DNA from: Deferribacter autotrophicus
Lineage (GTDB): Bacteria; Chrysiogenota; Deferribacteres; Deferribacterales; Deferribacteraceae
Reading direction: 5' to 3'
DNA length: 64,000 nt
NCBI RefSeq assembly: GCF_008362905.1
Contig: NZ_VFJB01000001.1
Coordinates: 62,001 to 126,000 of the forward strand
The position numbers and the translations under genes are program-made. The notes under the pieces are model-generated. The model saw nothing but the letters and a program-made list of their open reading frames with translations. It was not told the DNA's origin and ran no database searches. Positions 54,506 to 63,647 of the stretch are shown here, in pieces. Position 1 is the first letter of the stretch, and each line of letters begins with the position of its first letter.

Positions 54506-54695
54506 ACACACCTCTAAATATTAAAGAAAATACATAAATCTTACCGAATTACAAGAAAATTATGAAGAAGTTATAATTTCCCTTATTACCAATTAGATAC
54601 TTTCTCTAACATTTATCATTATTTTTTAATTCAACAGTCATCACTTGTCCGACTTTGGACTAATCAAAATACTATTTTATATTCTACACTAAATT

Positions 54696-55643
54696 TCAAT
54701 CTGTGCACATCATAATATCTTTATTATCAATTACAATTTTTGCATCCTTTAAAGAATCTAACAATAATTTTGGATTTTCATAAAAATCCTTGAAAAATAA
54801 GATCTCTGACAACTTAATATACGTTTTAAAAGGCTCTGCATCTGGCTCTGGTATAATTGTTTTCAACGCTTTTAAAATATCACCTAGTTTCAAATACTTT
54901 TTCAAGCTTACCATTCTTTCACACATTTTACTTACATAAAATTTTACTCTTTCATCCACGCTATCGATATAATCCCTATGTCCTGGTAAAAATTCATATT
55001 TTTTCTCTAACTCTTTCATCTTTTTTATAGTATCGCAAAAATACAAATAATTTATAAACCTGTCATCCTCATAATCAGCATCGATATCAAGAAGTGGCGT
55101 TTGAAAAATTCCATTTAAAAAAACATCTCCCGTAATAGCCTTGCCATCCAAAAGATAAACGATATCGCTCTGAGAATGACCAGGACACCTAACATATGAA
55201 ATCTTCAGATCTTCTAAAATATCATCTGCTTCTTCAAGAACTCGTATTCCATCAGGTACTGGCACTTCTTTCGCAAACATACACAAAACGCCTATTATCT
55301 TTTCAATGGTTGTATCAGCCATGCCAATTTCTTTTAATATTCTACTCATGGCTTTAATTCTTAAATCTAGATTGTAAAGTCTAAATAAATCATATTTTGA
55401 AATAAAAATTTCTGCATCGCTGTTTTCTTTTATAAACTGAATAAGACCGTAATGATCGGCATGACAATGAGTAACAAATAAATATTTTAGTTTACTCAAA
55501 TCTATAGATTGCTTTAGGAATTCTTTTGCATGATTAGTGTTTGGACCTGTATCAAAAAGAACCAAAAAATCATCATACTCTTTCACATAAAAATGAACTG
55601 GTCCCACTGGATATGGAGTATCAACTGTATATTTCTTAATCAC
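54696..55643 (-). CDS. MBL-fold metallo-hydrolase
   Basis: A 315-aa metal-dependent hydrolase. The HxHxDH motif is seen as THCHADHYG (about 58-66), with further metal ligands near GHSQSD (about 156) and LPGHRD (about 224). The C-terminal winged-helix-like part (about 235-300) resembles the beta-lactamase-like proteins of the LACTB2 family. The precise substrate is unknown; some relatives are thioesterases. It has its own GGAGGGG site and follows the fadE terminator. Confidence 0.85.
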   Translation of the reverse strand: MIKKYTVDTPYPVGPVHFYVKEYDDFLVLFDTGPNTNHAKEFLKQSIDLSKLKYLFVTHCHADHYGLIQFIKENSDAEIFISKYDLFRLYNLDLRIKAMSRILKEIGMADTTIEKIIGVLCMFAKEVPVPDGIRVLEEADDILEDLKISYVRCPGHSQSDIVYLLDGKAITGDVFLNGIFQTPLLDIDADYEDDRFINYLYFCDTIKKMKELEKKYEFLPGHRDYIDSVDERVKFYVSKMCERMVSLKKYLKLGDILKALKTIIPEPDAEPFKTYIKLSEILFFKDFYENPKLLLDSLKDAKIVIDNKDIMMCTD

Positions 55644-55661
55644 TGCCCCTCCTATATTAAA

Positions 55662-55686
55662 AAGAGAGGCTATTTAAGCCTCTCTT
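55662..55686 (-). terminator. Intrinsic terminator after fadE
   Basis: A 10-bp perfect stem (AAGAGAGGCT at 55662-55671 and AGCCTCTCTT at 55677-55686, 5-base loop) overlaps the fadE stop codon. On the minus strand it is followed by TTTAATA, giving a normal rho-independent shape that separates fadE from the downstream MBL gene. Confidence 0.8.
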
Positions 55687-57463
55687 AGAATATGTATTTT
55701 TCTACTTCTATTGCAGTATCAGCTAATAATCTTTTTGCTTGCAACAAGCCTGTAGCATCATATTTTGTAAACCTTCTAATACCGCTCAAAAGCATCATAA
55801 GATTGTCGCCTTCCTCAACGAAGAAAGCAGCTTTTCTTGCAGCTTTTGCAATCACTTCCACCGCATCAAAAGTAAATACCTTCGCAGCAGCTTTCATTAA
55901 TTCTGCTTTTTTCTCACTTACCCTGCCCAAATTCTTTTCAGCCCTAAGCACAGCACTTTCGATAGCAAATATCTGAATAGCAATATCAGCAAGTGTAAGA
56001 AGAACTTCCTGCTCATTAATAATCTTATCCATATATTTCTGCACAGCAGCTCCTGAAAGGACAAGATAAAGAGTTTTTAAGTTCTTTAATGTGTATTTTT
56101 CCTGTGCGAAAGGAATAGAATCATCAATTTCATCAAAAGATGGGGTCATTAAAGCATCAACTGCTTTCATTGCTTCTTGCTGCAAAGGAATTTCACCTTT
56201 CATTGCCCTCTTTAGCATCATACCAGGAATAAGCAATCTGTTAATCTCATTTGTACCTTCAAATATTCTATTAATCCTTTCATCTCTATAAAATCTTTCT
56301 GCTGGATATTCTTGGATAAATCCATAACCACCATAAATCTGCACAACTTCATCAACAACTTTTGCAAGAACTTCACTACAGAACACCTTTGAAATTGAGC
56401 ATTCAATGGCATATTCTTCAATACCTTTTTGATAAAGCTCATAATAATTTTCTGCAGATTTATCAATTGTTGCTAATTTATCATCAAGTAATCCGGCAAG
56501 CCTGTAAACAAGAGATTCAGAAGCATAGGTATGCGCCACCATATCAGCAATTTTCTCTTTAATAGCACCAAAACTGCTTATTTGCTTTCCAAACTGTTTT
56601 CTCTCGTTTGCATATTTTATACCTTCAACAAGAGCATACTTAGCAGCTCCTGTAACAGCCGCGCCTAATTTAAATCTTCCAACATTCAAAATATTAAATG
56701 CAATCTTATGCCCTTTCCCTATTTCTCCGAGAACATTTTCTACAGGAACTTTACAATTATTCAAAATCACCTGTCTTGTAGAAGAACCTTTAATACCCAT
56801 CTTCTTTTCTTCAGGTCCAAGTTCCACACCCTCAAAAGTCCTTTCCACAAGAAACGCAGTAAAATGTTCTTTATCCACTTTTGCAAAAACTGTGAAAAGA
56901 TCTGCAAATCCTGCATTTGTTATAAACTGCTTTGTACCGTTCAAAATATAGTATTTTCCATCCTCACTGAGTGTAGCTGTTGCTTTTGCACCGAGAGCAT
57001 CACTACCTGAGCCTGGCTCAGTTAAACAGTAAGCAGCAATCCACTCACCTGTTATGATCTTTTCAAGATATTTTTCTTTCTGCTCTTTTGTGCCATAGTA
57101 AACAAGTGGCAAAGTACCAATACCTGTATGAGCAGCATAGGCCACAGAGAAAGAGCCAGAAGGAGCTATTTTTTCAGCAACTAACATACTTGTTGCTTTA
57201 TCCAAATCCAAACCACCATACTCTTCAGGGGCATCAATCATTAAAAGACCAAGCTCTCCACATTTTTTCATATGCTGTACAACTTTATCAAAATCTTGAT
57301 TATCAATATCTTCAATATCAGGAAGCACTTCATTTAAAACAAACTGCTCGGTAGTCTCAGCAATCTGCTTCTGCTCATCAGTAAAATCTTCTGGTGTAAA
57401 CACATCATCCTTTGAAACATCTGCAATTAAATATTCTGCACCTTTCAATAACTTTTTCTCCAT
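55685..57463 (-). CDS. fadE: Acyl-CoA dehydrogenase (FadE, YusJ-like)
   Basis: An FAD enzyme of 592 aa that introduces the trans-2 double bond in acyl-CoA. The N- and middle domains show AAYCLTEPGSGSDALGAK (FAD and substrate loop, about 148-165) and FITNAGFADLF. The C-terminal part has IYGGYGFIQEYPAERFYRDE (about 374-393) and FEGTNEINRLLIPGMML. The long C-terminal extension (about 440-592) is typical of the 590-aa subfamily found with FadN. It follows fadA on the same strand after a 265-base gap with two hairpins. Confidence 0.93.
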   Translation of the reverse strand: MEKKLLKGAEYLIADVSKDDVFTPEDFTDEQKQIAETTEQFVLNEVLPDIEDIDNQDFDKVVQHMKKCGELGLLMIDAPEEYGGLDLDKATSMLVAEKIAPSGSFSVAYAAHTGIGTLPLVYYGTKEQKEKYLEKIITGEWIAAYCLTEPGSGSDALGAKATATLSEDGKYYILNGTKQFITNAGFADLFTVFAKVDKEHFTAFLVERTFEGVELGPEEKKMGIKGSSTRQVILNNCKVPVENVLGEIGKGHKIAFNILNVGRFKLGAAVTGAAKYALVEGIKYANERKQFGKQISSFGAIKEKIADMVAHTYASESLVYRLAGLLDDKLATIDKSAENYYELYQKGIEEYAIECSISKVFCSEVLAKVVDEVVQIYGGYGFIQEYPAERFYRDERINRIFEGTNEINRLLIPGMMLKRAMKGEIPLQQEAMKAVDALMTPSFDEIDDSIPFAQEKYTLKNLKTLYLVLSGAAVQKYMDKIINEQEVLLTLADIAIQIFAIESAVLRAEKNLGRVSEKKAELMKAAAKVFTFDAVEVIAKAARKAAFFVEEGDNLMMLLSGIRRFTKYDATGLLQAKRLLADTAIEVEKYIF

Positions 57464-57485
57464 TTCACACTCCTTATATATTTAT

Positions 57486-57530
57486 TTTATCAATTAGTTG
57501 CCACTGAAATTGTGGCAACTAATTGATAAA
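57486..57530 (-). repeat. Long perfect hairpin upstream of fadE
   Basis: A 19-bp perfect inverted repeat (57486-57504 and 57512-57530) with a 7-base loop lies 22 bases upstream of the fadE start. Its core TTAGTTGCCAC resembles the TTAGTTCTCAC core of the hairpin at 57692-57726. It could be a leader structure controlling fadE translation or an operator. Confidence 0.75.
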
Positions 57531-57691
57531 TACTAATCTTTTTCAATATACTTATAAAAATCCTATCAGTTTTTTGATATTTATTACAAAAAGATGGGGG
57601 CTGTAATCCTCCTTTAAGTTTTTATAAAATGCATTTCATAATATAAAAAATTATTTAAAATTAATAAAATCATAAAAAATTTTTTATTTAA

Positions 57692-57726
57692 TAATTAGTT
57701 CTCACTTTTTCAGTGAGAACTAATTA
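57692..57726 (-). terminator. Hairpin downstream of fadA
   Basis: A 15-bp perfect stem (57692-57706 and 57712-57726) with a 5-base loop begins two bases after the fadA stop codon. On the minus strand the stem is followed by TTAAATAAAAAATTTTTTATG, an AT-rich but not immediate U-run. It may stop part of the fadA transcript or protect its 3' end. Confidence 0.7.
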
Positions 57727-57727
57727 A

Positions 57728-58906
57728 TTATTTAACAATCTCAAAAATCCCGGCAGCTCCCATACCACCACCGATACACATAGAAACCATACCATATTTA
57801 ACATCTCTTCTATGCATTTCGTGAAGCAGTGTGGCAGTTAATTTTGCACCGGTACAGCCAAGTGGGTGACCAAGGGCAATGGCACCACCGTTTACATTCA
57901 CTATATCCTTGTTTAAGCCAAGCTCCTTAATCACTGCCAATGACTGAGCCGCAAATGCTTCATTAAGCTCTATCAAACCGATATCTTTCAACTCAAGACC
58001 TGCGAGTTTCAGAGCTGCAGGAATTGCAGCTACAGGTCCAATACCCATAATTTCAGGAGCAACACCTTTTGCAGCAAAAGCAATAAACCTTGCAAGCGGC
58101 TTACCGCCAATCTTTTTCAAATAGTCTTCACTCACCACTAAAACAGCAGCAGCTCCATCAGTCATCTGAGAGGAATTTCCAGCGGTTACAGAACCGTTTG
58201 CTCTAAACACAGGTTTTAACTTGGCAAGCCCTTCAATAGTGGTATCGGTCCTAACACCATCATCCACTTCCACAACTTCTTTAACTTTATTAACTTTATT
58301 TTTCTCATCGATACTTGTATATTCTACTTCCACAGGGATTATTTCATCTTTAAACTTCCCATCCCTAATAGCAGCAGCCGCTTTCATATGGCTTTGATAT
58401 GCAAATTCATCCTGCTCTTCCCTTGAAATTTCGAATTTTTCAGCCACAAGTTCCGCTGTTATCCCCATTGAAGCATAAGTTTCAGGCCAACTTGCCACAA
58501 GATCAGGATTTGCACTAAATTTATTACCACCCATAGGTACCATTGTCATGGACTCTGTACCACCAGCAATAATACAATCTGCAAAACCAGCCATTATTCT
58601 TTCAGCAGCTAACGCTATTGTCTGCAAACCACTTGAACAAAACCTATTTACGGTCATAGCAGGCACTTCTATGGGAAGCCCAGCCTTAAAAGATGCAACC
58701 CTAGCCACATTCATCCCCTGTTCACCTTCAGGAAACGCACATCCTATGATAACATCTTCAATATCCGTATTATCAATCCCAGTTTTTTCCACCAACCCTT
58801 TAATCGCTGCAGCAGCCAGATCATCTGGCCTCATATCTTTAAATTTACCTTTTTTAGCTTTGCAACCAGGTGTTCTATAAGCAGCTAAAATATATGCCTT
58901 TCTCAT
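57728..58906 (-). CDS. fadA: Acetyl-CoA acyltransferase / thiolase (FadA)
   Basis: Cleaves 3-ketoacyl-CoA with CoA in the last step of beta-oxidation. The 392-aa protein from the ATG at 58906 (GGAGG ahead) has the active-site Cys in [10 protein letters not shown] near residue 90, [10 protein letters not shown] near 339, [16 protein letters not shown] (His near 350) and [11 protein letters not shown] with the second Cys near 380. It lies 33 bases after fadN. Confidence 0.95.
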   Translation of the reverse strand: MRKAYILAAYRTPGCKAKKGKFKDMRPDDLAAAAIKGLVEKTGIDNTDIEDVIIGCAFPEGEQGMNVARVASFKAGLPIEVPAMTVNRFCSSGLQTIALAAERIMAGFADCIIAGGTESMTMVPMGGNKFSANPDLVASWPETYASMGITAELVAEKFEISREEQDEFAYQSHMKAAAAIRDGKFKDEIIPVEVEYTSIDEKNKVNKVKEVVEVDDGVRTDTTIEGLAKLKPVFRANGSVTAGNSSQMTDGAAAVLVVSEDYLKKIGGKPLARFIAFAAKGVAPEIMGIGPVAAIPAALKLAGLELKDIGLIELNEAFAAQSLAVIKELGLNKDIVNVNGGAIALGHPLGCTGAKLTATLLHEMHRRDVKYGMVSMCIGGGMGAAGIFEIVK

Positions 58907-58938
58907 CTTAAAATCCTCCATCATCTATTTTAAAAATT

Positions 58939-61326
58939 TTAATTTCTTAATGGCTTCCCTTTTTTCAACATATGTTGAATTCTTTCTATTGTTTTCTTCT
59001 GGGAGCAAAGTTTTACAAAAGCGTCCCTTTCAAGTTTTAATAAATACTCTTCGGTGATAAGTGTTCCAGCATTCACATCACCGCCAGTTATAACATCAGC
59101 AATCATGCTACCTAGATATTCTTCATATTCAGTAATAAATCCACCCATCTTCATGTTCCAAAGTTGTGACTTAATGCTGGCAGCTACGCTTCTACCTGGA
59201 GCTTTCAAGTTAGTAAGTGGTTTTTTAGGTCTATAGTTTTGTGCCAAGTCAAGCACCTTCATCTTTGCATCATAGATAAGGTTATCAATATTCATTACAA
59301 TAGCATCACCATCGGTAAGATAACCAAGGTCGTAAAGTTCGTAAGCTCCCATGGAAACTTTAGCCATTGCAATATTCATAAAATTTTTGAAAATAAATGG
59401 CGAAACATCAGTATTGTATTTCTCTGCTAACTTTATAGCACGAATAGCCATTTCTTTCGTACCGCCACCTGCAGGAAGTAAGCCAACACCGATTTCAACT
59501 AATCCCATATATGTCTCAGCATGAGCAACCCTTGCATCTGCATGTAAACAAAACTCACAACCACCACCAAGAGCCATCTGGAATGGCGCTGCAACAACAG
59601 GCACCTTAGAGTATTTGATTGCCATAGCAGTATCTTGAAAAGCTTTTACCATCATGTAAATATCATCAAACGCACCTTCAGCAATAGCCACAGCAAGCAT
59701 TGCAAGGTTTGCACCAACACTAAATGCTTTCCCTTGATTCGCAATTACAAGGCCAACACCATTTTCTTCAACATACTTAATAGCCTTTTTAGTCATTGAA
59801 AGAATATCGCCACTAATAGAATTCATCTTAGAATGAAACTCAAGACAATATACGCCATCACCAATATCGATAAGAGACGCACCTTTATTTGAATCTACAA
59901 CTTTACCTGCATTTTTAAGAAGTGCTAAATTGATTGTTTTTTCATCAACGGGCACTTCTTTGTATTCATCAGTCAAAATATCGTAATAATATTTCTTACC
60001 GTTTTCTACCTTGTAAAATTTCTCTATCTTTTTAAGTTTTTCAGGAACCTGCTTACCTTCCTTCTCTGCCCTTTCTACAAAATATTTAACACCAATAGCA
60101 TCAAACACTTCAAATGGGCCCAACTCCCAGTTGTAGCCCCACTTCATAGCATTATCAACATTCACTATATCATCAGCAATTTCAGGAATTCTGTTGAAAG
60201 TGTATATCAAAGAATCTCTCAGCAATCTCCAGGCAAACTCAGCAGCCTTGTCTTTGCCCGTAACAACTGTTTTGATTCTTGTTGCCACATCATCGATCTG
60301 CTTTGCAGTTTGTGTAGATGGAAATTTTGGTTTAACAACTTCTTTATACTCACCTGTTTTATAATCGTAAAAATATGTTTTCCTACCTTCTGCTGTTTTC
60401 TCTTTTTTATAAAAGCCTTGTTTTGCCTTGTTTCCAAGTAAACCTTTTTCAACCATTTTAGATAAAAATTCAGGAACCTTATAAATTTCTCTTTCCTCGT
60501 CATCTTTTAATAGATTGTAAGAATTATGACCTATATGAACGATAGTATCTATACCCACGAGATCTGCTAATCTAAAGATAGCAGTTTTAGGCATACCAAT
60601 GGCTGGGCCTGCTGCCACGTCTGCTTCTTCCACAGTCATATCTAAATCATTCAAATGTTTAAAAGCAGAATAGATTACGTAAACGCCAATTCTATTACCT
60701 ATAAAATTAGGAGTATCTTTGGCATAAACAATACCTTTACCTAAACGTTTACTGATAAAATCGGCCATAAAATTAACAACTTCTGGATCCGTATACTTAG
60801 AAGGAACAATTTCCATCAATCTCATATATCTTGGTGGGTTAAAAAAGTGTGTAACAAGAAAATTCTTTTTTATTTCATCAGGCAATACTTCTGCCATTTC
60901 ATTAACAGAAAGACCACTTGTATTAGTGGATAAGATTGCACCTTTTTTAAAGTTTGGTACAACTTTTTCAGACAACAACTTTTTCTTGATGTCCATATTT
61001 TCAACAACTACTTCGATAACCCAATCACAATCAGAGATTTTATGCATATCATCTTCAAAGTTGCCCACTTCAATCTGATTGGCAAACTCTTTAAAATAAA
61101 ATGCTGCAGGTTTAATCTTTTTTACATTTTCAAGCCCGTTTCTTGCAATTCTGTCTCTTACTACCTTATCATCTAAAGTAAGTCCTTTAGCCTTCTCTTC
61201 TTCTGTTAACTCTCTGGGCACGATATCTAAAAGTACAACATCAACACCTGCATTGGCCAAATGCGCAGCAATGGTAGCACCCATAACCCCTGCGCCTAAA
61301 ACAGCTGCCTTATTAATTTGCCTCAT
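58939..61326 (-). CDS. fadN: 3-hydroxyacyl-CoA dehydrogenase / enoyl-CoA hydratase (FadN/YusL-type)
   Basis: A 795-aa bifunctional beta-oxidation enzyme. The N-terminal dehydrogenase comes first (NAD site VLGAGVMGATIAAHL, about 9-23; FFNPPRYMRLMEIVPS near 170) and the enoyl-CoA hydratase-like domain last (about 480-690, with ALGGGCEFCLHADARVAHAE). This order is the reverse of E. coli FadB and matches Bacillus FadN. The start at 61326 follows AGGAGGA. In Bacillus the operon order is also fadN-fadA-fadE. Confidence 0.93.
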   Translation of the reverse strand: MRQINKAAVLGAGVMGATIAAHLANAGVDVVLLDIVPRELTEEEKAKGLTLDDKVVRDRIARNGLENVKKIKPAAFYFKEFANQIEVGNFEDDMHKISDCDWVIEVVVENMDIKKKLLSEKVVPNFKKGAILSTNTSGLSVNEMAEVLPDEIKKNFLVTHFFNPPRYMRLMEIVPSKYTDPEVVNFMADFISKRLGKGIVYAKDTPNFIGNRIGVYVIYSAFKHLNDLDMTVEEADVAAGPAIGMPKTAIFRLADLVGIDTIVHIGHNSYNLLKDDEEREIYKVPEFLSKMVEKGLLGNKAKQGFYKKEKTAEGRKTYFYDYKTGEYKEVVKPKFPSTQTAKQIDDVATRIKTVVTGKDKAAEFAWRLLRDSLIYTFNRIPEIADDIVNVDNAMKWGYNWELGPFEVFDAIGVKYFVERAEKEGKQVPEKLKKIEKFYKVENGKKYYYDILTDEYKEVPVDEKTINLALLKNAGKVVDSNKGASLIDIGDGVYCLEFHSKMNSISGDILSMTKKAIKYVEENGVGLVIANQGKAFSVGANLAMLAVAIAEGAFDDIYMMVKAFQDTAMAIKYSKVPVVAAPFQMALGGGCEFCLHADARVAHAETYMGLVEIGVGLLPAGGGTKEMAIRAIKLAEKYNTDVSPFIFKNFMNIAMAKVSMGAYELYDLGYLTDGDAIVMNIDNLIYDAKMKVLDLAQNYRPKKPLTNLKAPGRSVAASIKSQLWNMKMGGFITEYEEYLGSMIADVITGGDVNAGTLITEEYLLKLERDAFVKLCSQKKTIERIQHMLKKGKPLRN

Positions 61327-61385
61327 CACTTCCTCCTGATTTGACGTTCATTTATTTACAAACCACTTTATAACATAACACAACT

Positions 61386-63215
61386 TTACGTGCAAGTAAA
61401 ACAATCTCCATTATCCTCATATAAGCATTCTATCTTATCTTTATATTTTTCGTAAATTACCCTTCTCTTCAGTTTCAATGTCGGCGTAAGCTCCCCACCC
61501 TCTATTGTGAAATCTACAGGCACAAGTGAAAACTTTTTGATAGTTTCAAACTTTGCAAATTTTTTGTTAATCTCTCCCACTCTTTCTTGATACAGTTTCA
61601 AGATTTTTTCATGAGCAACAAGATCATTCATATCAAAGTATTCGATATGGTGTTCTTTAGCATATTCCACCAATCTTTCAAAATTTGGCACAAGCAATGC
61701 AACCAAATAAGGCTTTTTATCACCATATACAAAGGCCTGAGAAATATATTTATCCAGTTTTAGTTCATTTTCTATAGGTTGAGGGGCAATATTTTTGCCT
61801 CCAGCAGTAATAATAAGCTCTTTCTTTCTATCCACTATGTAAACAAACCCATTTTCATCAATTTTACCTATATCACCTGTTTTAAACCAACCATCTTCCA
61901 ACACTTCTTTCGTTGCCTCTTCATTTTTATAATAACCTTTCATAATAACAGGACCTTTTAATAAAAGTTCTCCATCTTCAGCCAATTTAGCATAACAATG
62001 CTCAAACATAGTCCCCACAGAACCAAATCGAACCTGCTTCAAAGTATTAATACAGATTCCTGGACTTGTTTCTGTAAGCCCGTACCCTTCAAGAATCGGC
62101 ATCCCAATCACCCAAAAGAACTCATTAATTGTCTTATCAAGAGGTGCACCCCCAGAAACAAAAGATTTTATCCTACCACCAAAGCGCTCTCTAATTTTAG
62201 AAAAAATTAGTTTGTCATAAATTTTATATTTAAAACCTAAAAAGCCAGGATTTTCCCCTTTCAAATATTTCTTTTCCACATACTGCTTACCTACTTCTAT
62301 AGCCTTATGAAAAAGTGTCTTTTTTAATCCACTCATGGCATGCACATTCTCATAAATCCTTGAGTACATCTTTTCAAATAGTCTTGGGACACTCACCATG
62401 CATGTAGGTCTAACTTCCAATATATTTTCAGGCACCTTATCGATACTTTCCGCAAAAACAACCTGTGCCCCCACATATATAGGAATATAGTAACCTACGG
62501 ATCTCTCAAGGGCATGACTCAAAGGCAAAAAACTCAAAAAGATATCATCAGGCCCAAGCATATCAACTTTTCTTGCACCCAAAATTATCTCGGACACAAG
62601 GTTATAGTGTGTAAGCATCACACCTTTAGGCACACCTGTTGTCCCTGAAGTATAAATCAATGTAGCCACATCTTCTGGATCAATGGATTCAATAACCTCT
62701 TCTATCTCTTTCTTTTCATCATCACTGAGAGGAACTGAAATTTCAGCTAACTGAAGATGCGTATTAACAGGAAACGCCTTATCTCCAAGGAATCTATCAA
62801 AAGATATAATATGCTCGATATGTGGAATTTCATCCTTTATCTCTAAAAGCTTTTCATACTGAAATCTATTGGAAATAAATATCACTTTGGATTCAGAATG
62901 ATTTAAAACATACTTCACTTGTTCTGGTGTATTTGTAGCATAAATAGGAACTGTAATTGCTCCAGCAGATAAAATCCCCATATCGGCAATTACCCAACCG
63001 GGGCGATTTTCAGAAAGGATAGCCACCCTGTCTCCCGGCTTGATACCAAGTTTTCTCAAACCTCGAGCAACCATCAGCGCAAGTTCATAAAATCTAGCAA
63101 AAGTAACATCAACAAATTTCCCTCCCTTCTTATAACCAAGGGCTGGTTTATCTGAAAATTTTTCAGCATTATGTTTTAAAATCTGGGGAACTGATTTAAA
63201 TGGCCATTTTTCCAT
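61386..63215 (-). CDS. fadD: Long-chain acyl-CoA synthetase
   Basis: Activates fatty acids to acyl-CoA with ATP and CoA. The 609-aa ANL-superfamily protein has LIYTSGTTGVPKGVMLTHYN (P-loop, about 187-206), GYGLTETSPGICI (about 374) and GWFKTGDIGKIDENGFVYIV followed by DRKKELIITAGGKN (about 439-475). The C-terminus ends in an unusual Cys-containing tail (CLYEDNGDCFTCT). It precedes fadN on the same strand with a 57-base gap, and a good promoter lies ahead. Confidence 0.93.
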   Translation of the reverse strand: MEKWPFKSVPQILKHNAEKFSDKPALGYKKGGKFVDVTFARFYELALMVARGLRKLGIKPGDRVAILSENRPGWVIADMGILSAGAITVPIYATNTPEQVKYVLNHSESKVIFISNRFQYEKLLEIKDEIPHIEHIISFDRFLGDKAFPVNTHLQLAEISVPLSDDEKKEIEEVIESIDPEDVATLIYTSGTTGVPKGVMLTHYNLVSEIILGARKVDMLGPDDIFLSFLPLSHALERSVGYYIPIYVGAQVVFAESIDKVPENILEVRPTCMVSVPRLFEKMYSRIYENVHAMSGLKKTLFHKAIEVGKQYVEKKYLKGENPGFLGFKYKIYDKLIFSKIRERFGGRIKSFVSGGAPLDKTINEFFWVIGMPILEGYGLTETSPGICINTLKQVRFGSVGTMFEHCYAKLAEDGELLLKGPVIMKGYYKNEEATKEVLEDGWFKTGDIGKIDENGFVYIVDRKKELIITAGGKNIAPQPIENELKLDKYISQAFVYGDKKPYLVALLVPNFERLVEYAKEHHIEYFDMNDLVAHEKILKLYQERVGEINKKFAKFETIKKFSLVPVDFTIEGGELTPTLKLKRRVIYEKYKDKIECLYEDNGDCFTCT

Positions 63216-63247
63216 AATTCCTCCCTGTTGAATAACAGTTCATTATC

Positions 63248-63276
63248 TACATAAACTCATTTAACGTTAATGTCAA
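63248..63276 (-). promoter_or_regulatory. fadD promoter with a 10-bp palindrome in the spacer
   Basis: On the minus strand TTGACA (63271-63276) and TATGTA (63248-63253) are separated by 17 bases, 33-61 bases upstream of the fadD start. The spacer contains the perfect palindrome TTAACGTTAA (63261-63270), a natural place for a repressor to block the promoter. The regulator is unknown; a FadR/TetR-type protein would be expected. Confidence 0.65.
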
Positions 63277-63647
63277 GCCTTTTAAAATACTATTTTAATT
63301 TTGCTGTAATTAAGATTCATAACTAAATCAAAATTTACTATTGCCATTTGCTAAATATATAATATAAGTAACAAATCATTTTTGATTAATTGTTGTAGCA
63401 AAATAATAAATTGTCATTAATTATGAAAAAACAATTTAACGCAGTATTTACAACCTTTTTTTGAGCATGAAAATTAATAAAACTATTTTTGACAATCGTA
63501 AAAATTCTCTCGTTCTTTATTCTTTTTACTTTACAAAATGTTATATCTATATTATATATCTCGTATTATAAGATTTAATATTTTCTAATTGACTATTCAA
63601 TGAAAATATAATAATGTTTGTTCCTAAACCATAAGAAAGGAGGATTT
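63277..63647. other. fadD-fadL divergent intergenic region
   Basis: About 370 bases between the fadD promoter and fadL. It is very AT-rich, with TTGACT at 63589 and TATAAT at 63607, but these are only 12 bases apart, too close for a normal promoter. No RNA gene or repeat recognised. Confidence 0.45.

Noticed and set aside
63589-63612. fadL promoter TTGACT/TATAAT.
   Set aside because: Only 12 bases separate the hexamers, too short for sigma-70 recognition, so not listed as a promoter.
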